From assembly GCA_023426145.1 (NCBI GenBank), contig JAFABG010000026.1, positions 1-64,000 on the forward strand: a stretch of DNA of 64,000 bases, given 5' to 3'. A program made the position numbers and the translations under genes. The stretch comes from Bacteroidota bacterium (GTDB taxonomy: Bacteria; Bacteroidota; Bacteroidia; Bacteroidales; Bacteroidaceae). Positions 34,227 through 42,013 of this stretch are shown in pieces (the stretch's first letter is position 1; every line of letters starts with the position of its first letter). The notes below the pieces were generated by a model, which saw only the letters and a list, made by a program, of their open reading frames with translations, was not told the DNA's origin and did no database searches.

Positions 34227-35762
34227 ATGGAAGAAATAAATAAAGCATATAGTGCGTTTCAAGAACGCGACCGCATCGCCTCTCTCGGCGGTGGTATTGA
34301 AAAAATAGAGAAACAACACGAAAGTGGAAAGATGACTGCTCGTGAAAGAATCGAAATGTTATTGGATAAAGGTACATTTGTAGAACTGGATAAATTGATG
34401 GTTCACCGTTGCACCAATTATGGCATGGACAAAAATAAAATTCCGGGAGACGGTATTGTATCTGGTTACGGAAAGATCGACGGCCGTCAGGTCTTTGTCT
34501 ACGCATATGACTTTACGGTTTACGGAGGTTCTCTATCTGCTTCAAATGCCAAAAAGATTGTGAAAGTGCAGCAGTTGGCTTTAAAGAACGGTGCACCGAT
34601 CATTGCACTGAACGATTCAGGTGGTGCCCGCATTCAAGAAGGCATCGAGAGCCTTTCGGGTTATGCCGATATTTTCTACCAGAATACAATGGCAAGTGGT
34701 GTTATCCCACAGATTTCAGCCATTCTCGGTCCATGTGCCGGAGGTGCTTGCTACTCTCCTGCCCTTACAGACTTTATCTTCATGGTGAAAGAAAAGAGCC
34801 ATATGTTTGTAACTGGTCCTGATGTGGTGAAAACTGTGATTCACGAAGAAGTGAGCAAAGAAGAACTCGGTGGGGCAATGGCTCACAGTAGCAAGAGTGG
34901 GGTGACTCACTTTATGTGCAACACCGAAGAAGAACTGCTAATGAGCATTCGCGAACTGCTATCGTTCCTCCCGCAAAACAATATGGACGAAACGAAGAAG
35001 CTAAATAGTGCCGATGAGGTTAACCGCGAAGATGCCGATTTAGACACCATTGTTCCTACAGATCCGAATGTGCCTTATGACATGAAAGATATTATCGAAC
35101 GAGTAGTAGACAATGGCTATTTCTTTGAGGTAATGGAAAACTTTGCAAAAAACATAATTATCGGATTTGCGCGTTTGGCTGGTCGCTCAGTAGGAATTGT
35201 AGCCAATCAGCCGGCTTATCTTGCAGGTGTGCTCGACATTGATGCCAGCGACAAAGCAAGCCGTTTCATCCGTTTCTGTGACTGTTTCAACATTCCGTTG
35301 ATTACTTTTGAAGATGTACCGGGATTCCTCCCTGGATACACACAAGAAAATAACGGTATTATTCGCCACGGTGCAAAAATTGTTTATGCATTCGCTGAAG
35401 CCACAGTTCCGAAGCTAACCGTTATTACTCGCAAAGCATACGGTGGTGCTTACATCGTGATGAACTCCAAACAGACTGGTGCCGATGTAAACTTCGCTTA
35501 TCCAAGTGCTGAAATTGCAGTAATGGGTGCAGATGGTGCGGTAAACATTCTTTTCCGCAAAGCAGATGCAGAAACCAAAGCTAAAGAATTGGAAGCCTAC
35601 AAAGAAAAATTTGCTACTCCATACCAAGCTGCCGAACTAGGATTTATTGATGAAATCATTTATCCTCGACAGACTCGTAAACGTCTTATTCAAGCACTAG
35701 AAATGACTGAAAATAAGATGCAGACGAATCCGCCTAAAAAACATGGCAACATGCCTTTATAA
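34227..35762 (+). CDS. Acyl-CoA carboxyltransferase subunit (propionyl-CoA carboxylase beta / MmdA type)
   Basis: A 511-residue carboxyltransferase with two crotonase-like halves. Typical blocks are MTARERIEMLLD, NDSGGARIQEG (first oxyanion region), GPCAGGACYSPAL and, in the second half, EDVPGFLPGYTQENNGIIRHGAK and RKAYGGAYIVM. It transfers the carboxyl group between biotin and propionyl-CoA or related acyl-CoA, giving methylmalonyl-CoA, or runs the reverse reaction. Residue 410 is Ile, at the position where Streptomyces PccB has the specificity-determining Asp422 and AccB has Ile, so a broader acyl range is possible. It is the last gene of the riboswitch-controlled operon. Confidence 0.9.
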   Translation: MEEINKAYSAFQERDRIASLGGGIEKIEKQHESGKMTARERIEMLLDKGTFVELDKLMVHRCTNYGMDKNKIPGDGIVSGYGKIDGRQVFVYAYDFTVYGGSLSASNAKKIVKVQQLALKNGAPIIALNDSGGARIQEGIESLSGYADIFYQNTMASGVIPQISAILGPCAGGACYSPALTDFIFMVKEKSHMFVTGPDVVKTVIHEEVSKEELGGAMAHSSKSGVTHFMCNTEEELLMSIRELLSFLPQNNMDETKKLNSADEVNREDADLDTIVPTDPNVPYDMKDIIERVVDNGYFFEVMENFAKNIIIGFARLAGRSVGIVANQPAYLAGVLDIDASDKASRFIRFCDCFNIPLITFEDVPGFLPGYTQENNGIIRHGAKIVYAFAEATVPKLTVITRKAYGGAYIVMNSKQTGADVNFAYPSAEIAVMGADGAVNILFRKADAETKAKELEAYKEKFATPYQAAELGFIDEIIYPRQTRKRLIQALEMTENKMQTNPPKKHGNMPL

Positions 35763-35767
35763 TCTCA

Positions 35768-35801
35768 TTTGTTTGGGTGCTTTTCAAAGCACCCAAACAA
35801 A
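35768..35801 (+). terminator. Hairpin after the carboxylase operon
   Basis: TTTGTTTGGGTGCTTT and AAAGCACCCAAACAAA form a 16-bp stem with a tiny loop 6 bp after the stop codon. The plus strand lacks a T tract after it (A residues follow), so it may be a processed 3' end stabiliser rather than a classical terminator. Confidence 0.5.
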
Positions 35802-35856
35802 AAAACGGTACCTCGATTCACATCGCAGCACCGTCACAACACAAACACAAAATAAA
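35799..35856 (-). ncRNA. Predicted small RNA, copy A of tandem pair 2
   Basis: On the minus strand TAGTTTTG (35863-35870) fits the -7 consensus. The transcript of about 58 nt has a T/G-rich 5' part and ends in a hairpin (outer arms ACGGT and ACCGT, inner CGAT and ATCG, 35805-35834) followed by seven T residues. The sequence is almost identical to copy B 214 bp to the right. No coding frame is evident and I cannot assign a family. Confidence 0.6.
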
Positions 35857-36013
35857 ACACGACAAAACTACTATGCAACATTATCTGTGATGCCGAGAGG
35901 CATACCTTTCTTTTCATATCTATATTCGCATACATATAGAAAGCTTTTTCAGATACGTTACATAATAGAAACAAACCGACACAGAAAATTGTTCGTGAAG
36001 GTTTAAATAAAAG

Positions 36014-36070
36014 AAAAAACGGTACCCCGATTCACATCGCAGCACCGTCACAACACAAACACAAAATAAA
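36014..36070 (-). ncRNA. Predicted small RNA, copy B of tandem pair 2
   Basis: Nearly identical to the copy at 35799-35856, with -7 element TAGTTTTG at 36077-36084 and hairpin at 36019-36048, ending in a run of six T residues on the minus strand. It differs by a single base within the hairpin (CGGGG for CGAGG). An upstream ATGCC...GGCAT hairpin is also shared by both units. Confidence 0.6.
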
Positions 36071-36245
36071 ACACGACAAAACTACTATGCAATATATCTG
36101 GTTATGCCAAGGAGGCATGTTTACCGACCGTAGGTATTCACATACGTACAATCAGCCATCAGGATGTTGCATTTATATAACGTTCAAATATCAAATATTG
36201 TTCATGAAAAGGAGAACGAGCTATTCTCCAGATGAAAAGTCCGTA

Positions 36246-37298
36246 TTATTCTTTGAAATCCTTTAAGAAACCTTCCATCAGCCATTTACCCAAGGCTTGT
36301 CGATTAGAACTCATGACCAATCTTCTTTGGTCAAAAGTATTTTGAATATTTCCCAACTCCACGAAAACCGAAGCAGGCGTAATGTGCGATAACACATAAA
36401 GATTGCGTGCGCTCACTGTTCCAGAAAATCCACGATTTGGCTGATGCTTATCGTATTTAGACTCAAACATATCTTTCATATTATTCGCCAAACGCTTACT
36501 GTTTGACTTTTTATTAGAATGATAAAAGAAGACATCAGTTTGCTTTCCTTTACCCCGACTATCTACATGAATGAAAATAGCCCTGCAATACGTATAGTTT
36601 TTACGATCTCTCCGATAAAGAGCATTTATTTTATCGCAGCGTTGCTGAAGGCGTTGAACCTGATTTAAGGGGATCGGATCTCCCATACAAGTCTCACGTT
36701 TACTATTCGACAGATAGGAATCTTCACGAATTCCATCCTTTTCGTCCTGAATGATGACATGCACTTGCGCTCCCTCTTCCATCAAACTACGTGCTAAACG
36801 AAGTGCTATATCATAAGCATATTCATCCTCATGAAGCTCATATTTACCAACCCGTCCGATAGCACCGGGATCGGGGCCACCATGCCCACTCACCACATAG
36901 AAACATGCTCCAGCAAGTCTGTTTGATCGAATTTTCACATTAGCCAATCTACCACCAAACAGGGGTTCATTCACTGTAGCACCTATTTTCGAACTTTTAG
37001 CCGATTGCTTCCTAGCGGTCGACGTCGTAGCTACTGTCTTTTTCCCACCAGCTTTAGTCGAACTCTTCACAGGCGGAATGACATAAGACACCCCCATCCT
37101 CAAGCCTTTACCTTTTCCTAATTTGGATTTATTCAGTTCAACGAAATCGTTATAGTATTTCTTCGGAGACCGATTATGCCGAAGCAAGAAAGTTGAAATC
37201 CCATCACCAGCTTTTGGAGTAGCTTTTTGTTGCGCGTGCACGCTTACGAACGAAAGAAAAAAACATATCAATAAAAAAAAACAAAATCTCTTTTCCAT
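36246..37298 (-). CDS. N-acetylmuramoyl-L-alanine amidase (Amidase_3) with LysM-like region
   Basis: A 350-residue exported zinc amidase that cleaves the bond between muramic acid and the stem peptide of peptidoglycan. The signal peptide (1-22) ends VSVHAQ. Residues about 30-75 look like a LysM-type cell-wall-binding repeat (GDGISTFLLRHN... YVIPP). A Ser/Thr/Lys linker follows. The catalytic domain (about 130-350) has SGHGGPDPGAIG (zinc His), ELHEDEYAYDIALRLA (zinc Glu), IFIHVDS (zinc His) and FVELGNIQN (catalytic Glu). Likely roles are daughter-cell separation or wall turnover. Confidence 0.9.
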   Translation of the reverse strand: MEKRFCFFLLICFFLSFVSVHAQQKATPKAGDGISTFLLRHNRSPKKYYNDFVELNKSKLGKGKGLRMGVSYVIPPVKSSTKAGGKKTVATTSTARKQSAKSSKIGATVNEPLFGGRLANVKIRSNRLAGACFYVVSGHGGPDPGAIGRVGKYELHEDEYAYDIALRLARSLMEEGAQVHVIIQDEKDGIREDSYLSNSKRETCMGDPIPLNQVQRLQQRCDKINALYRRDRKNYTYCRAIFIHVDSRGKGKQTDVFFYHSNKKSNSKRLANNMKDMFESKYDKHQPNRGFSGTVSARNLYVLSHITPASVFVELGNIQNTFDQRRLVMSSNRQALGKWLMEGFLKDFKE

Positions 37299-37362
37299 AT
37301 CAGAGTACCACCATTCAGTATCATTTCACTTATAAACAGGGCAAAAATACAATTATTTTCTC

Positions 37363-37370
37363 TACTTTTG
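37363..37370 (+). promoter_or_regulatory. Promoter -7 element of the O-acetylhomoserine sulfhydrylase gene
   Basis: TACTTTTG fits TAnnTTTG, 48 bp before the start codon at 37419. No S-box or other riboswitch is evident in the short leader. Confidence 0.55.
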
Positions 37371-37418
37371 CCCCGTTAAAACTTTTTTTCAAGATAAAAC
37401 ATAAAACCCTATATTATT

Positions 37419-38699
37419 ATGGCAAAACAATTCAAACCCGAAACCCTGTGTGTACAGGCGGGATGGAATCCTAAAAAGGGTGAGCCGCGTGTGCTACCCA
37501 TCTATCAAAGCACTACCTTCAAATATGATACTAGCGAGCAAATGGCCCGCCTTTTCGATTTAGAAGACAGCGGTTATTTTTATACACGTCTTCAAAACCC
37601 CACCAATGATGCAGTTGCAGCTAAGATTGCTGCCCTTGAAGGAGGTGTTGCTGCCATGCTTACTTCCAGCGGTCAGGCTGCCAATTTCTATGCTATCTTT
37701 AATATCTGCCAAGCCGGAGATCATTTTGTTTGTTCATCGGCTATCTACGGAGGAACATTCAACTTATTTGGAGTTACAATGAAGAAGCTTGGCATCGAAG
37801 TAACTTTTGTTAGCCCGGATGCCAGCGAAGAAGAAATCTCGAAAGCTTTTCAGCCAAACACTAAAGCCCTCTTCGGAGAAACCATCTCTAATCCATCTCT
37901 TGAAGTGTTGGACATTGAAAAATTTGCCCGCATAGCGCATAGTCACGGTGTACCTTTGATTGTTGACAATACATTCCCTACTCCCATCAACTGTCGCCCT
38001 TTTGAATGGGGAGCAGACATTATTGTGCACTCTACTACTAAATATATGGATGGACACGCCACAAGTGTTGGAGGCTGTGTAGTTGACAGTGGAAATTTTG
38101 ACTGGGATGCTAATGCTGAGAAGTTTCCCGGACTTTGCACTCCAGACGAATCTTACCATGGATTGACTTATACAAAAGCTTTTGGGAAAGGAGCTTACAT
38201 CACCAAGGCAACAGCTCAATTAATGAGAGACCTCGGCAGTATCCAAAGCCCTCAAAACTCGTTCTTACTGAACTTAGGACTTGAAACGCTGCACTTGCGT
38301 ATGCCTCAACATTGCGGCAATGCTCAAAAAGTGGCCGAATATCTTTCTAAGAATGAGAAAGTGGCTTGGGTTAACTATTGCGGTCTACCCGATAATAAAT
38401 ATTATCCTTTAGCACAAAAATATATGCCGAATGGCTCATGTGGAGTTATCTCTTTCGGGCTGAAAGGTGGACGTGATGTATCAATCAAATTTATGGATTC
38501 ATTAGAATTTATTGCCATTGTTACTCATGTCGCTGATGCTCGTAGCTGCGTACTTCACCCCGCTAGCCATACTCACCGTCAATTGAGTGACGAACAGTTA
38601 ATGGAAGCTGGTGTACGCCCGGATTTAATTCGTCTATCGGTAGGAATTGAAAATGCTGATGATATCATTGCAGATATAGAGCAAGCCTTGAATGCATAA
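37419..38699 (+). CDS. metY: O-acetylhomoserine sulfhydrylase (aminocarboxypropyltransferase)
   Basis: A 426-residue PLP enzyme of the Cys/Met metabolism family. It makes homocysteine from O-acetylhomoserine and sulfide in methionine synthesis. The N-terminus ETLCVQAGWNPKKGEPRVLP and the block YTRLQNPTNDAVAAKIAALEGG are characteristic. The PLP lysine lies in HSTTKYMDGH (about residue 209) and the C-terminus carries RLSVGIENADDIIADIEQAL. Length fits MetY rather than the shorter MetB/MetC enzymes. Confidence 0.93.
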   Translation: MAKQFKPETLCVQAGWNPKKGEPRVLPIYQSTTFKYDTSEQMARLFDLEDSGYFYTRLQNPTNDAVAAKIAALEGGVAAMLTSSGQAANFYAIFNICQAGDHFVCSSAIYGGTFNLFGVTMKKLGIEVTFVSPDASEEEISKAFQPNTKALFGETISNPSLEVLDIEKFARIAHSHGVPLIVDNTFPTPINCRPFEWGADIIVHSTTKYMDGHATSVGGCVVDSGNFDWDANAEKFPGLCTPDESYHGLTYTKAFGKGAYITKATAQLMRDLGSIQSPQNSFLLNLGLETLHLRMPQHCGNAQKVAEYLSKNEKVAWVNYCGLPDNKYYPLAQKYMPNGSCGVISFGLKGGRDVSIKFMDSLEFIAIVTHVADARSCVLHPASHTHRQLSDEQLMEAGVRPDLIRLSVGIENADDIIADIEQALNA

Positions 38700-38730
38700 A
38701 AGCTGAATCCTATATAACAGTTAAAAGTTG

Positions 38731-38775
38731 AAAGTCATGAGAAAGAGTTTTCTTTTTCATGACTTTTATTTTTTT
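38731..38775 (+). terminator. Intrinsic terminator of metY
   Basis: A long stem formed by AAAGTCATGA (38731-38740) and TCATGACTTT (38757-38766), extended inward by further pairs, is followed by a T-rich tract. Confidence 0.8.
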
Positions 38776-38809
38776 ATGATAACAAACAGGTAAAATCGCT
38801 ATAGATGTT

Positions 38810-38817
38810 TATCTTTG
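38810..38817 (+). promoter_or_regulatory. Promoter -7 element deciding the start of the MBL hydrolase
   Basis: TATCTTTG fits TAnnTTTG. An in-frame TTG at 38815 lies inside it, so translation must start at the ATG at 38842. Confidence 0.6.
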
Positions 38818-38841
38818 CAAGAAATCAAACTCAATATAAAT

Positions 38842-39609
38842 ATGAAAAAGATTCTAGTTGTAGCGATTGCGCTGTGTCTATCATATGGATTTGCTTATCC
38901 TAAATTATTGAATGATCCGATTCATTCAACCGAAAAGATACAGAACTTTGAGAAAGATTCATTTACCACTAAAAATGGAAAAAGCTTGAAAATAACCTTC
39001 TTTAAACATGCCAGCTTATTAATAGAGTATGCTGGAAAAATGATTTTTGTTGATCCTGTTTCCGGATATGCGGATTTTGAGCAGCAACCCAAAGCCGACT
39101 TCATCCTAATCACACATGAACACGCTGATCATTTCGATGTTAAAGCCATAGCTGCTGTTGAAACTAATGACACAAAAATCATTGCCAATCCAAATTGCCA
39201 GAAGATGCTAAATAAAGGAAAAGCAATGAAAAACGGTGATCTACTTCAGATTGTATCTGACATCAAACTTGAAGCTGTTCCTGCTTATAATACGACACCT
39301 GGCAGAGAGAAATTCCACCCTAAAGGCCGTGACAACGGATACATCCTTACAGTAGGCGGTACTCGAATTTACATTGCTGGAGATACGGAAGACATTCCTG
39401 ATATGAAACAAATAAAGGATATAGACATTGCTTTTCTACCCGTCAATCAGCCTTATACCATGACCCCAGAGCAAGCAGTAAGAGCAGCTCAAATGGTTCA
39501 ACCTCGCATTCTCTATCCTTATCATTATGGAGAGACTGACATCAACAAAGTGAAAGACGGACTAAAAGGAAATAACAAAATAGACGTTCGCATCCGAAAT
39601 TTGCAATAG
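38842..39609 (+). CDS. Exported metallo-beta-lactamase-fold hydrolase (UlaG-like)
   Basis: A 255-residue MBL-fold protein with a signal peptide ending near GFAYP. Metal ligands are visible in THEHADHFD (HxHxDH), in AGDTEDIPDM (Asp) and in YPYHYGETD (His). It belongs to the UlaG-like group that includes metal-dependent hydrolases of uncertain substrate, often lactonases or phosphodiesterases. It is preceded by its own promoter and stands alone. The physiological substrate is unknown. Confidence 0.85.
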   Translation: MKKILVVAIALCLSYGFAYPKLLNDPIHSTEKIQNFEKDSFTTKNGKSLKITFFKHASLLIEYAGKMIFVDPVSGYADFEQQPKADFILITHEHADHFDVKAIAAVETNDTKIIANPNCQKMLNKGKAMKNGDLLQIVSDIKLEAVPAYNTTPGREKFHPKGRDNGYILTVGGTRIYIAGDTEDIPDMKQIKDIDIAFLPVNQPYTMTPEQAVRAAQMVQPRILYPYHYGETDINKVKDGLKGNNKIDVRIRNLQ

Positions 39610-39693
39610 ACGTTTTTCTGTGATAGATAGCTTCACGACTAATTCAAGCAATCTCTATTTAAGCTATTGTATTCTCAAGGCATTTTATCCCTT

Positions 39694-39731
39694 TGAGAAA
39701 GTTTTCTCACTTTACTGAGAAAACTTTCTCA
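39694..39731. promoter_or_regulatory. Perfect inverted repeat 1 built from TGAGAAA palindromes
   Basis: Arms TGAGAAAGTTTTCTCA (39694-39709) and TGAGAAAACTTTCTCA (39716-39731) are perfect reverse complements with a 6-base loop, and each arm is itself a TGAGAAA/TTTCTCA palindrome. It could terminate the upstream gene, serve as a protein-binding site, or fold in the leader of the downstream TonB receptor. Confidence 0.6.
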
Positions 39732-39744
39732 TGCTTTTAAGAAT

Positions 39745-39790
39745 AAATTCTCATCATATTGAGAATTAAATCTCAATATGATGAGAATTT
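39745..39790. promoter_or_regulatory. Perfect inverted repeat 2 with TTCTCA/TGAGAA half-sites
   Basis: A 20-bp arm (39745-39764) and its exact reverse complement (39771-39790) enclose the loop ATTAAA. The arms contain TTCTCA and TGAGAA, the same half-site as repeat 1, so alternative pairing between the two structures is possible. Confidence 0.6.
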
Positions 39791-39814
39791 AGTATCATCT
39801 AAATAAAAAAAAAG

Positions 39815-39844
39815 AAGGGTACTATCTTCTATAAGATAGCCCTT
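39815..39844 (+). promoter_or_regulatory. Leader hairpin just before the TonB receptor gene
   Basis: AAGGG and CTATCTT pair with AAGATAG and CCCTT (12 bp, one 2-nt bulge, loop CTAT). ATTAATTTTT follows, 24 bp before the start codon. This is terminator-like and could attenuate transcription or control ribosome access. Confidence 0.45.
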
Positions 39845-39867
39845 ATTAATTTTTAAATATTTTCAAA

Positions 39868-41898
39868 ATGAAACAAAAAATTTTTCAGAAAAAAGTAGCC
39901 TATCGCTTTAAGCGTTTTGCTCGTAAAAGTTACAGTATGTTCAACAGTATGCATCAAGAAGTGAACATCGGAGTTATCTCAGGATTGGTATTGTTTACGG
40001 CCTATTCAAGTACGGCAAATGCACAAAACACTCCTCAAAACCCGGTTGCCAAAGAAACAATGCTAGAAGAAGAACTAGATGAAGTGATGGTGACAGCCTC
40101 TAAAACAGAGAGTCCAGCCAATAGAGCAGCCAAGTTAGTGACGGTTATCAGCAAAAAAGAGATTGCGAAAGCGCCCGTAAAAAGCATTCAAGATTTATTG
40201 GTATATTTTGCCAACGTAGACGTTATTCAACGTGGCGGAAACGGTGTACAAGCAGACATTTCTATCCGAGGAGGCTCGTTCGACGAGAATGCAGTTCTTA
40301 TCAATGGAATCAACCTCTCCAATTCACAAACAGGACACTACAGTTTTGACCTTCCTATCAGCCTTTCAGACATTGAACGTATTGAGATTATTCATGGGCC
40401 CTCAGCCTTAATCTACGGAGCTGGCGCTTTCTCCGGCGGAATCAACATCATCACTAAAAAAGAGATTTCAGAGCGGCTATATGCCAAAATAGAAGGTGGC
40501 ATGCACAAACTCAGAGGATTCGAGATGCGTGGTGGAGCCAATCTAGGTATCACCTCAAACACGCTATCAGTGAGCAGCAATTCTTCTGACGGATACATGG
40601 CTAATACTGATTACAATATGTATAACGCGTTGTGGCAAACCCGCTTTAATTTCTCTCGTCAGTCACGACTAGACCTTCAATTGGGCTACAATGACAAACA
40701 GTATGGGGCCAATAACTTTTATTCCGGCAAACACCCCAACCAATATGAGCGTACTAGCTCGTATATGGGAACTCTGAAGGGTGAGTTTGGCGACAAATTG
40801 AAATTTATCCCTATCCTGTTTTGGAACCGTCATAAAGATCAGTTCGATTTAATTAAAGATACTGATACCGGTCGCAATTATCATCAGAACGACATGTATG
40901 GCGCCAACCTGATTCTATCTTATCGTTCGTTTCTGGGAACTACAAATTTAGGTGGAGAATGGCGAAGAGAAGAAATAATGAGCACTAAACTCGGCTATCC
41001 AATGGCCAAGCCTCATGGCAAATATACGATGTATGATGATCGAACGAACACTAGTATCACACTAGAACACAGTGCTTCTATCGGACGCTTAACTTTATCG
41101 GGGGGAGTAATGATGTATCACACAAGTTTACTTGAGGGGAAATATAAATTCTATCCTTCGGCAAGCGTTACTTACCGAGCAACAGATCGTTTCAATCTAT
41201 CTTCTTCGTGGAGCATGTCTACCCGCATCCCTACCTTTACGGATTTGTTTTACACCACGGAAACGCATAATGGAAACAGTGGTCTGAAACCAGAGCGATC
41301 TCAATCGATTGACTTGGCTCTAAAATACAACACTGATTATTTCAGCGCTTATGTCACCGGTTTCCTTCAATGGGGAAGAGATATGATTGACTGGGTAAAA
41401 GCACAACCAACAGATGAAAAATGGTCATCATGGAATTTATCGAAGCTAAACACACAGGGCATTGAAGCAGGCGTGAGATTCCCATTGGCAAGTTTAATGC
41501 CAGCCTTAGGTGAAAACAGTTCGTTGAACATCGATTATACACGTATGCACCAAAATCATGATGCCCGTGATTTAATTTCCAATTATGCATTAAATTACTT
41601 ACGTGATAAGTTTACCGTCCGCTTTGACCATCAACTCTGCAAAAACCTCTCAGCAGGTTGGTACTTCCGTTACCAAAAGCGAATGGGAATGTATGAAAAA
41701 TATGTCGGTAAGAATAAAATTGGAGATGAATCTTATCCGGCATTCTCGACACTCGACCTAAAACTCAATTACAATTATAAAGATATGTCGTTCAATCTCA
41801 ATCTAAACAATATATATGATACGCAATACTTTGATCTCGGCAATATCCCTCAACAAGGGTTCTGGCTGTCAGCTGGTGTCGTTTATCGATTGAAATAA
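39868..41898 (+). CDS. TonB-dependent outer-membrane receptor (BtuB/siderophore type)
   Basis: A 676-residue receptor without the SusC N-terminal extension domain. It has an unusually long basic leader (residues 1-34) before the signal helix, with cleavage near TANAQ. The TonB box region is DEVMVTASKTESP (about 71-83). The plug contains SIRGGSFDENAVLINGINL and RIEIIHGPSALIYGAGAFSGGINIITKK. The barrel ends in LSAGVVYRLK. Size and plug sequence resemble receptors for cobalamin, heme or ferric siderophores. No cobalamin riboswitch precedes it; instead there is the TGAGAA palindrome array. The ligand is uncertain. Confidence 0.88.
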   Translation: MKQKIFQKKVAYRFKRFARKSYSMFNSMHQEVNIGVISGLVLFTAYSSTANAQNTPQNPVAKETMLEEELDEVMVTASKTESPANRAAKLVTVISKKEIAKAPVKSIQDLLVYFANVDVIQRGGNGVQADISIRGGSFDENAVLINGINLSNSQTGHYSFDLPISLSDIERIEIIHGPSALIYGAGAFSGGINIITKKEISERLYAKIEGGMHKLRGFEMRGGANLGITSNTLSVSSNSSDGYMANTDYNMYNALWQTRFNFSRQSRLDLQLGYNDKQYGANNFYSGKHPNQYERTSSYMGTLKGEFGDKLKFIPILFWNRHKDQFDLIKDTDTGRNYHQNDMYGANLILSYRSFLGTTNLGGEWRREEIMSTKLGYPMAKPHGKYTMYDDRTNTSITLEHSASIGRLTLSGGVMMYHTSLLEGKYKFYPSASVTYRATDRFNLSSSWSMSTRIPTFTDLFYTTETHNGNSGLKPERSQSIDLALKYNTDYFSAYVTGFLQWGRDMIDWVKAQPTDEKWSSWNLSKLNTQGIEAGVRFPLASLMPALGENSSLNIDYTRMHQNHDARDLISNYALNYLRDKFTVRFDHQLCKNLSAGWYFRYQKRMGMYEKYVGKNKIGDESYPAFSTLDLKLNYNYKDMSFNLNLNNIYDTQYFDLGNIPQQGFWLSAGVVYRLK

Positions 41899-41937
41899 AG
41901 TGAAGTTAGAGATAATAACCAAACTGGATTATTAAAA

Positions 41938-41974
41938 ATGTCCCCTCTCAGCTACCTTGTCTGAGAGGGGACAT
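41938..41974. terminator. Bidirectional terminator between the TonB receptor and the efflux operon
   Basis: A perfect 14-bp stem (ATGTCCCCTCTCAG and CTGAGAGGGGACAT, 9-base loop) lies between convergent genes. TTTTTAAT follows on the minus strand, so it is strongest for the efflux operon. Confidence 0.8.
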
Positions 41975-42013
41975 CTAAATTATATTATATGCTTACTAAA
42001 ATCCGGCAGTATG

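Larger units (their letters stand above)
35799..36120. repeat. Tandem repeat, period 214 bp, core about 77 bp
   Basis: The cores 35799-35877 and 36013-36091 are identical except for one base in the hairpin. The flanks are diverged but both keep an ATGCC/GGCAT hairpin about 20 bp beyond the promoter. High identity in the transcribed core with divergence outside suggests selection on an RNA. The gap 35763-36245 contains no protein gene. Confidence 0.75.

Noticed and set aside
37764..38219. 151-residue frame antisense to metY
   Set aside because: It is opposite a clear PLP enzyme and has no recognisable domain or promoter.
39694..39790. Invertible promoter (phase-variable DNA) at the TGAGAA inverted repeats
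   Set aside because: The loops are only 6 bases, far too short for a DNA inversion segment, and no recombinase gene is adjacent. RNA or protein-binding roles fit better.
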